Shown in pieces: positions 16,124 to 21,133 of a stretch of DNA of 21,133 bases; positions within the stretch are counted from its first letter, which is position 1, and each line of letters starts with the position of its first letter. The position numbers and the translations under genes are program-made. The stretch lies in IMG/VR virus record IMGVR_UViG_3300008216_000106, positions 1-21,133 of that record; one strand, given 5' to 3'. This DNA is from a virus. The notes beneath the pieces are model-generated. The model was not told where the DNA came from. It saw only the letters and a list, made by a program, of their open reading frames with translations, and searched no databases.

Positions 16124-17857
16124 TTATGGATAAAGGGGAACGCTGTCCTTTATCTGAATCTTCATATTTCTAAAAATTATACTAGCATCTACTTCAAGAG
16201 CCCCACTTCCACCTATATTATGAGTAGCTGATGTTATAAAAGCTCCTGATTCATTTCCTCCTTCAGCTGCAGTTCCATCTGATGGAATAGTCATAGTTAT
16301 AGTATCATTACTCCCTCTAGTAAAGGTTAAAGTAATTGCAAATCCTTTATTAGAAGCACTTGTATTTGTACCATAATCTCCTTCAAGTAATAATTCTTTA
16401 AATAGAGTTACATTACTTGAAGTTGCATCAGCAGCAATACTATCAGGCAAAGCTATTGTAGCTGACATATTATAAGTTCTAGTTCCTTCTCTAGTTTCAC
16501 TAGGCCCTCTACTTAGCTTTCCATGTCTAGTATTTATATAATACTTTGGTTCTATAGAGTTGTCAATACTTATACTAAAATCTCTTATTCTAGCAAATTC
16601 TGTTCCAAATATAGAAATAGTACCTTGACTAAAGAAATAAGGATTAGTTTTTGGATAACTTCTATCTCTTAAAGCATAGGAAGAAGCACTAGAAGCTACT
16701 GTCCCTACCATATCCCCATCATCTATTGTCTGCATTAACCCAAAACCGGGCATTGCCTGATCAGTAGCATAACCTTCAGATGCTCCTGAATGGTCTCTTT
16801 GATTATGGTTCATTCCTAAGAAACTTATACTATCCCAACTCATAGATAACATACCTTCTTCAGAAGCTGAAATAGTTGTACTTCCTACTTTACCACCGAA
16901 ATATCTTCTAATAAAATCATTATCTTCTGTTTCTCCACTATCTCTCATTAATACATTCCAAGATATAGTATCTAAATCTACTGTTTCAAAGATATCATGT
17001 TGATAGTGAGTTGGATCAGTTATCTCTCTAATCTGAGTACCTGCAGATAATGCTGGGTGGTCAAATTGTAAGGGATAATTTAATTTAAAATAAGTAGTGC
17101 TTTGTACAGCTACAAGTCTTCTTACTTCAGAAACGCTTGCAGCAGTTGGACTAGCTGCATAATCGATTGCAATTAAATCTCCTACTGCAAGGTTTGTAGC
17201 ACTATCTACATTTATCCACACATCTCCCTTTTTATGATCGCCATTTAAATCGGTTCTTGATGTTAGTCCTGATCCGGGTATAGAAGTTATTTTTCCTATT
17301 GGAAATCTTAATGGCCAACCATTTAATAATACAAATGATCCTATGCCTCCACTATATGCTTGAGAGCTTTTATATTGAGTATAAAAATTTCTTTTAGAGG
17401 AAGTTCCTAGTAAATATCTAGGTTCTATAGCCATTTCAGGATCAGGTACATCTACAGTTTCATACACACCGGGAATAAAAGTCATAATTTTATCATCATC
17501 AGTATCTGTAGTTTCTGTTACAACCTGAATATTTGTATTATCTAGATGGTAAAAGGCAGTTGGAGTATCTAAATGTAAAATGGTTGTACCTTCTACATAT
17601 TCTACTCTTCTTATTTCAGAGTTTCTAAAAACTCCTGAACCACTTACTTCAGGCCCAATTTGAATAAATTCTCCAACAGTTATCCCACTTAAAGAATCTA
17701 CTGTTATACTTCGTGACCCTGCAGGTAAGTCACCAGCCATATTTATTACAGCAGTTCCTGTACCATCAGTAACTGCACTAGCTCCTTCAGGTATACCACC
17801 TTGGGCTGCTTCAGTACCAAAAGTCACAACTGCTTGATCTGCTCTGTATATTGCCAT
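16124..17857 (-). CDS. Major tail tube protein with two inserted beta modules
   Basis: A 577-residue protein, long for a tail tube subunit (often 150-350). The scaffold signature is in the C-terminal part: GTISIFGTEFARIRDFSISIDNSIEPKYYIN (residues 412-442, only named by its ends FARIRDFSISIDN), then RTYNMSATIALPD and FAITLTFTRG, the strand pattern of phage tail tube proteins. The N-terminus MAIYRADQAVVTFGTEA also fits. Residues 35-113 and 190-280 look like inserted domains related to those in the hub. The start ATG at 17857 has an ideal AGGAGG (17864-17869) six bases upstream, the strongest ribosome site in the window, consistent with high expression. It precedes the chaperone pair, as expected. 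A tail sheath is unlikely: no sheath-like architecture and no second tube gene. Confidence 0.72.
   Translation of the reverse strand: MAIYRADQAVVTFGTEAAQGGIPEGASAVTDGTGTAVINMAGDLPAGSRSITVDSLSGITVGEFIQIGPEVSGSGVFRNSEIRRVEYVEGTTILHLDTPTAFYHLDNTNIQVVTETTDTDDDKIMTFIPGVYETVDVPDPEMAIEPRYLLGTSSKRNFYTQYKSSQAYSGGIGSFVLLNGWPLRFPIGKITSIPGSGLTSRTDLNGDHKKGDVWINVDSATNLAVGDLIAIDYAASPTAASVSEVRRLVAVQSTTYFKLNYPLQFDHPALSAGTQIREITDPTHYQHDIFETVDLDTISWNVLMRDSGETEDNDFIRRYFGGKVGSTTISASEEGMLSMSWDSISFLGMNHNQRDHSGASEGYATDQAMPGFGLMQTIDDGDMVGTVASSASSYALRDRSYPKTNPYFFSQGTISIFGTEFARIRDFSISIDNSIEPKYYINTRHGKLSRGPSETREGTRTYNMSATIALPDSIAADATSSNVTLFKELLLEGDYGTNTSASNKGFAITLTFTRGSNDTITMTIPSDGTAAEGGNESGAFITSATHNIGGSGALEVDASIIFRNMKIQIKDSVPLYP
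17018..17755 (-). repeat. Two beta modules within the tail tube gene
   Basis: Residues 35-113 (17519-17755) contain LPAGSRSITVDSLSGITVGEF and then VEGTTILHLDTP and AFYHLDN. Residues 190-280 (17018-17290) contain GDVWINVDSATNLAVGDLIAI, then AVQSTTYFKLNYP and FDHPALSAGTQ. The order (induced strand ending VDS, a (V/A)G(D/E) turn, hydrophobic strand pair, then an H-containing loop) parallels the hub modules, although the identity is low. They are more like each other than like the hub copies. Confidence 0.55.
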
Positions 17858-17887
17858 AATTATCCTCCTGTATTATTATACTATAAT

Positions 17888-18328
17888 TTAAGTAGTTTCT
17901 AACGTAACTGCAAAGTTTTGTAATTGCAAACTAATAGTACCACTCCATAAATTTACTTGTTCAGCTGTAAGTTCTGTAAAACTCATAAACTGTATTCTTT
18001 GGAAATTAGTTAAACTGCTAGCTCTAGCATGACAAACTTTTCTAATTTCCCTCATTAAATCATATAATCTTTGTCTACTATTTAAAGTATGAACTTCTAA
18101 TTCAATATTATATATTCTATTTCCATAAGTCCAATTTCCTATAGGAGTTTCCTGTAAAGCTGGACTTCCTGCCCTACCTACTACATGATCATTAACATTT
18201 AAATTAAATCTTATAGGTTCATTAGCTCCTGTGACTTCTATAAATGCCGGTTTAGACACATTAGAAGCTGACCATTGACTTTCTAGATCAGTTATAAATT
18301 CATTTATTGGTAGTGGTTCGGTTGCCAT
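17888..18328 (-). CDS. Tail completion / terminator-like protein candidate
   Basis: A 146-residue protein located between the connector and the tail tube genes, where neck and tail-terminator proteins are encoded. The predicted fold alternates strand and helix: SKPAFIEVTGANEPIRFNL, YNIELEVHTLNSRQRLYDLMREI (a strand followed by a helix), then IQFMSFTELTAEQVNLWSGTISLQLQNF. The middle segment, with a strand leading into RxRLxDLxxEI, is common in tail-terminator and head-tail joining proteins. The ATG at 18328 overlaps the connector stop as TAATG. I give a functional class only; no diagnostic residue is available. Confidence 0.5.
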   Translation of the reverse strand: MATEPLPINEFITDLESQWSASNVSKPAFIEVTGANEPIRFNLNVNDHVVGRAGSPALQETPIGNWTYGNRIYNIELEVHTLNSRQRLYDLMREIRKVCHARASSLTNFQRIQFMSFTELTAEQVNLWSGTISLQLQNFAVTLETT

Positions 18329-19449
18329 TAAAACACCTCAAAAGCTTTTAGACTCTCCAACGTATCTTCAATTTGTCGTTCATATATACCTATCTTCTCA
18401 CTCATTTGTACTCTATCCATTCCACTTACTGCTAATCCTCCGAAGTCTGTTGTTGTTAAAACATCTATTGCTGCCATTTTCTTACACATATCAGTAACAG
18501 TAGCCCCTTCTCTAGTATCTGTAGCTATATTTTCCCCATATAAATACGAAACTTTAATAGGCATTACAAATTCTCCACCTCCCCATCTCCAAACAGGAGC
18601 ATTATAAGATGTAAATCTTGCTGGAAGTAGAAAATATCTAGAAAAATGAACCATTCCTGTGTCTGTAACAAAGAAATAATCATTTTTTCTTCCTTGAGTC
18701 TTAGAATCCCAACTTCCACCACTCCAAATCTTCAATTCATTCACTTTATAAACAGGAAATCTATCTAATTTAAACCCATTTAGGTTAAATTCATGGTGTT
18801 CATTCCAAATTATATTTGGTCTCCACGATTTTCTGGTTACATAATCAATTCTTGATTGAGCTTCCATAATATAACTCTCTACAGTATCTAAATTAGGGGT
18901 AGTAGAAGATGTAAAATTACTTGTTCCTGTTATATTCCCCAATTGTAATAATCGAAATACATCTTGTGTAGTACAATATGCTTGATATGACCTCATTTGT
19001 ATTCTTTTTATTGTTGGAGAAGCATCAACACTAGTTGGAGAAGAACATCTAACCCAATATTTACTTTGTCCATTTATAGAGACTGTAGCCCAATCAGAAG
19101 ATAATATGTTGCTTGGAAAAATTTCTCCTCCATCTTCAGAAAAATCATATTGAGAACCCTCATTATCATTTGGGTCTAATTGATATCTAGCTGACGAAGG
19201 TGTAAACTCTGTCCATGCTGAATCATTATAATATTCCCACTTTAATGCTCCCAAACTCCCTGCAGTATCTACATCAAAAATTGCCATATCAAACCTAATG
19301 GCATCTCCCAAATATAAAAAATGGGAAGTTCCACCTAAAATAGTAAAAGATGTCCCTGCTGGAGATTGAGCCTCTAAAGTAACGTCAGTATATGTACTTC
19401 CATTATAAGTATATACTTTATCAAAATCTGATTTAGCTAAAGTTGCCAT
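18328..19449 (-). CDS. Head-tail connector with N-terminal beta-sandwich domain
   Basis: A 373-residue protein made of two parts. Residues about 155-373 resemble the gp6-like head-tail adaptor family: YCTTQDVFRLL, then a helix YIMEAQSRIDYVTRKSW, a strand region FKLDRFPVYKVNELKIW, and helices MCKKMAAIDVL and ERQIEDTLESLKAF. Adaptors of this kind form a 12-fold ring under the portal. Residues about 10-150 form a separate beta domain with SHFLYLGDAIRFDMAIF, ALKWEYYNDSAW and KYWVRCSSP, a pattern seen in other phage structural proteins. The usual adaptor is only 100-200 residues, so this is a fusion. The ATG at 19449 has AAAGGA about nine bases upstream. Confidence 0.65.
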   Translation of the reverse strand: MATLAKSDFDKVYTYNGSTYTDVTLEAQSPAGTSFTILGGTSHFLYLGDAIRFDMAIFDVDTAGSLGALKWEYYNDSAWTEFTPSSARYQLDPNDNEGSQYDFSEDGGEIFPSNILSSDWATVSINGQSKYWVRCSSPTSVDASPTIKRIQMRSYQAYCTTQDVFRLLQLGNITGTSNFTSSTTPNLDTVESYIMEAQSRIDYVTRKSWRPNIIWNEHHEFNLNGFKLDRFPVYKVNELKIWSGGSWDSKTQGRKNDYFFVTDTGMVHFSRYFLLPARFTSYNAPVWRWGGGEFVMPIKVSYLYGENIATDTREGATVTDMCKKMAAIDVLTTTDFGGLAVSGMDRVQMSEKIGIYERQIEDTLESLKAFEVF

Positions 19450-19461
19450 TTAAAAATTCCT

Positions 19462-19677
19462 TTATTCGTTAGATTTTTCTTCTTTTTCCGACTTTTCCTC
19501 TTCTTTAGCTTCTTCTTGTTGCTTGGTTTTTAAATATGCTATTGCTCCATTCAATTGTTGAATGTCTGCAACAGTTTGTTGTCTTTGACTATCTAATTCT
19601 CTTAAATTATCTAGTAAAACGGTACCTTTTTCTTGAAGATTTTTTATATCTTCTTCTGGATTAATAGTTGTCATCAT
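19462..19677 (-). CDS. Small charged coiled-coil protein
   Basis: A 71-residue protein with a predicted coiled coil over about residues 10-50 (NLQEKGTVLLDNLREL, then VADIQQLNGAIAYLKTKQQ). A tail made almost only of E, K and S follows (EEEKSEKEEKSNE). Two ATGs are adjacent (19677 and 19674). AGGAG lies two bases before the first and five before the second, which favours 19674, whereas the ATGA overlap with the preceding micro-ORF uses the first. I recognise no family. It lies between the glycine-rich protein and the connector and may be a structural or assembly accessory. Confidence 0.6.
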   Translation of the reverse strand: MMTTINPEEDIKNLQEKGTVLLDNLRELDSQRQQTVADIQQLNGAIAYLKTKQQEEAKEEEKSEKEEKSNE

Positions 19678-19751
19678 AACTCCTCTGAACTTTTATATAT
19701 CCTACTTATTATTATACTTAAAAGTATAGTAAATATTATTAATTTTATCAT
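19674..19751 (-). CDS. Micro-ORF, 25 residues, single hydrophobic segment
   Basis: Between the glycine-rich and coiled-coil genes an ATG at 19751 opens 25 codons. The peptide is a hydrophobic stretch (KLIIFTILLSIIIS) followed by a basic and then acidic end (RIYKSSEEL). It looks like a one-pass membrane peptide with the positive residues after the helix. Its ATG overlaps the TGA of the micro-ORF before it, and its TGA overlaps the first ATG of the coiled-coil gene, both as ATGA. There is no independent Shine-Dalgarno site, so it would depend on coupled translation. Short AT-rich spacers give such ORFs by chance, so this is tentative. Confidence 0.3.
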   Translation of the reverse strand: MIKLIIFTILLSIIISRIYKSSEEL

Positions 19752-19789
19752 ATTAGGCCGATTTTGTATATATGTATTGCTTGTTTCAT
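19748..19789 (-). CDS. Micro-ORF, 13 residues
   Basis: The frame MKQAIHIYKIGLI starts at an ATG at 19789, with AAAGGGG seven bases upstream and 17 bases after the glycine-rich gene stop. It ends in a TGA that overlaps the next micro-ORF start. It could act as a leader that loads ribosomes for the ORFs behind it rather than as a functional peptide. Confidence is low because of its size. Confidence 0.25.
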   Translation of the reverse strand: MKQAIHIYKIGLI

Positions 19790-19806
19790 AGAAATACCCC
19801 TTTAAA

Positions 19807-20808
19807 TTATTGGAATTGGTATCTTACTATAACTACACCTGAACCACCTGCTCCACCTCCATCGTAATTACTCCCATTGCTGCCTCCACTTCCACCACCA
19901 CCACCACCTCCTCCGGTGTTAGCTGTTCCATCATCCCCAACTGTTGTTGAGGGCCCATCTGATCCTCCTACTCCTCCTGTTGCTCCTCCACCTGCTCCAC
20001 CTGCTCCTCGTGTTCTTGAGCCTTGGTAATATCCACCAGCTCCACCACCACCTGCATAAGTTACTGATGATCCTGTAATACTACTTGCTGTTCCTGCTCC
20101 TCCAGCTCCATTTTGTCCTGAGCTAGGGTCATCTCCGTCAGCACTTGCCCCACCACCTCCTCCTGCTCCTTGATAACTAGCTCCTGTTCCCCCATCATTT
20201 CCTTGATCTGCCGTTCCACTTCCTCCATAATCCTGACTCCCTGAGGGGGGGAATCCACTTCCACCTCCTGAACCACCATCTGCCCCTACTTTGTCAGCAG
20301 TATATTGATATCCTGATCCTCCACCACCTCCACCTATAGCTGTTTGGTCGCCAAATACACTATTAGATCCTTGAACTCCTGTGCCGGGATATATTGGATT
20401 CTGACTAGCATCTTGCGTTTGCTCACTTCCTGCTCCCCCTGCTCCGATAGTTACAGTATAATCAGTAGAATCTGCAGTAGTATAATCAGTATTAATAATA
20501 AGACCTCCTGCTCCACCTCCACCTCCTGCTCTATATTGTCCTGCTGATCCACCACCACCTCCACCACCTGCTGCAACAAGTATTGAAACAGAGCCTCCTG
20601 TAGAAACAGAGAATGTTCCACTAGAAGTGAATGTGTGTACTTTGTAATCTCCATCATCTGCTGTGGTATTACCACCTGAAGCTGAAACGAAGGTAACTCC
20701 TGCAAACTCAAGAGTATTCAGTTTTTCTATATTGTCATCAGTTAAAGTATTAACTTTTTCAATATTCCCAATTTCTATGGTATTTAGTTTTTCTATTGCA
20801 TTAGCCAT
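19807..20808 (-). CDS. Glycine-rich adhesin-like or fibre protein
   Basis: A 333-residue protein. Residues 4-36 hold three 11-residue repeats. Residues about 56-78 form a strand region (YKVHTFTSSGTFSVST) that introduces the glycine-rich domain from about residue 79 to 327, with many GGGGG runs separated by short polar segments. It closes with GGSGVVIVRYQFQ. This start-and-end pattern is the glycine-rich domain common in phage surface and tail-fibre proteins. In T-even adhesins such runs form polyglycine helices and present receptor-binding loops. The ATG at 20808 overlaps the preceding stop as TAATG. Lying next to head-type genes, it may be a head fibre rather than a tail fibre. That is inference. 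Confidence 0.65.
   Translation of the reverse strand: MANAIEKLNTIEIGNIEKVNTLTDDNIEKLNTLEFAGVTFVSASGGNTTADDGDYKVHTFTSSGTFSVSTGGSVSILVAAGGGGGGGSAGQYRAGGGGGAGGLIINTDYTTADSTDYTVTIGAGGAGSEQTQDASQNPIYPGTGVQGSNSVFGDQTAIGGGGGGSGYQYTADKVGADGGSGGGSGFPPSGSQDYGGSGTADQGNDGGTGASYQGAGGGGGASADGDDPSSGQNGAGGAGTASSITGSSVTYAGGGGAGGYYQGSRTRGAGGAGGGATGGVGGSDGPSTTVGDDGTANTGGGGGGGGSGGSNGSNYDGGGAGGSGVVIVRYQFQ
20701..20799 (-). repeat. Three tandem 11-residue repeats (IEKxNT)
   Basis: In the glycine-rich protein, AIEKLNTIEIG (4-14), NIEKVNTLTDD (15-25) and NIEKLNTLEFA (26-36) follow one another without a gap. The regular 11-residue period suggests a short beta-helix or coiled stalk that attaches the protein to the virion. 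Confidence 0.85.
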
Positions 20809-21133
20809 TATGCATGCTCTATAATATCTACACTCGGATTGATATACACAACATCAGGGGATAATGCTATCCCAACTACCACAACAAAAGCTCCATCTGT
20901 TGTTGGAGCAGTATGTGTCATAGCTCCTGCTGTTTCTGATAAATAAAGAGGCGAACCCGGAGTCCAAGTCCAAGTATCATCTCGAATGAATCCTTGTAAT
21001 AAAATTGTTCCTGTTGCTGTATCTGATATTGCTGCAGGAGCAATTCCTATAACTCTTGCAGTTGCAATAGCAGAGGCATCTGCTTCTACGACTTCCTGTG
21101 TGGTTGTGTGAATACAAACCAAGTCAAATGCAG
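20808..21133 (-). CDS. Capsid decoration or DUF2190-like protein, N-terminus cut by window edge
   Basis: The frame is open to the right edge. The codon at 21122 is TTG, and the upstream codons read GCA TTT GAC without a stop, so the gene starts outside the window. The visible 108 residues show EADASAIATARVIGIAPAA, GFIRDDTWTWTPGSPLYLS and AGAMTHTAPTTDGAFVVVVG, the strand pattern of small phage surface proteins in which a GxPLYLS turn and a repeated VGIA strand form a beta barrel. Such proteins occur as head decoration or fibre-base subunits. It directly precedes the glycine-rich gene with a TAATG overlap, so the two may work together on the virion surface. Confidence 0.5.
   Translation of the reverse strand, partial: AFDLVCIHTTTQEVVEADASAIATARVIGIAPAAISDTATGTILLQGFIRDDTWTWTPGSPLYLSETAGAMTHTAPTTDGAFVVVVGIALSPDVVYINPSVDIIEHA

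Noticed and set aside
17870-17890. TATAGTATAAT before the tail tube gene as a -10 promoter element
   Set aside because: No acceptable -35 element lies at the right spacing, and AT-rich DNA yields many TATAAT-like strings.
19713-19728. Inverted repeat TATACTT-AA-AAGTATA as a terminator or operator
   Set aside because: The stem is all AT apart from one pair per arm, no T-run follows, and it lies within a micro-ORF; AT-rich DNA gives such repeats by chance.
20061-20279. Second minus-strand frame within the glycine-rich gene
   Set aside because: It is rich in E, V and Q only because it is an out-of-frame reading of glycine codons; no ribosome site supports it.
19828-20574. Regularly repeated CCACC/GGTGG DNA resembling an array
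   Set aside because: The repetition comes from glycine codons in an intact open frame and has no fixed repeat-spacer unit.

Overview
The window is a 21 kb piece of an AT-rich tailed double-stranded DNA phage with a siphovirus-type (non-contractile) tail. Every gene I support lies on the minus strand, so transcription runs from position 21133 towards 1. Genes abut or overlap by a few bases (many TAATG or ATGA junctions). No stretch over 300 bases lacks coding, and I see no tRNA, insertion sequence, integrase or CRISPR array. Bacterial Shine-Dalgarno sites, DnaG-type primase, DnaB-type helicase, family A polymerase, RecA and a sigma-70-like factor point to a bacterial host. Codon use is rich in ATA and AGA. 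The glycine-rich protein and the beta-module repeats recall phages known from aquatic metagenomes, but the host cannot be named from sequence alone.

The structural region (about 21133 to 9115) runs, in transcription order: the C-terminal part of a head-decoration-like protein; a glycine-rich adhesin-like protein; two micro-ORFs too short for normal annotation; a coiled-coil protein; a head-tail connector with an extra N-terminal beta domain; a tail-completion candidate; the tail tube protein; a tail assembly chaperone pair joined by a -1 frameshift on an A9 run; a short tape measure protein; a distal-tail candidate; and a 1439-residue tail hub carrying eight divergent copies of a roughly 65-residue beta module. 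Related modules sit in the tail tube protein.

A small regulatory island follows (9112 to 7902): a helix-turn-helix protein with eight paired cysteines, a phage sigma factor and a small basic protein.

The replication and recombination region (7899 to 1) holds a DnaB-like helicase, a 56-residue helical protein, a compact primase, a probable ssDNA-binding protein, a family A DNA polymerase with 3'-5' exonuclease, a PD-(D/E)XK nuclease-like protein, two small proteins (one MazG-like but lacking the usual acidic cluster), a RecA recombinase, a Vsr/DUF559-like endonuclease and a Cas4/RecB-like nuclease cut by the left edge. Together these form a nearly self-sufficient replisome with a recombination arm. 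Terminase, portal, major capsid and lysis genes are not visible and probably lie outside the window.
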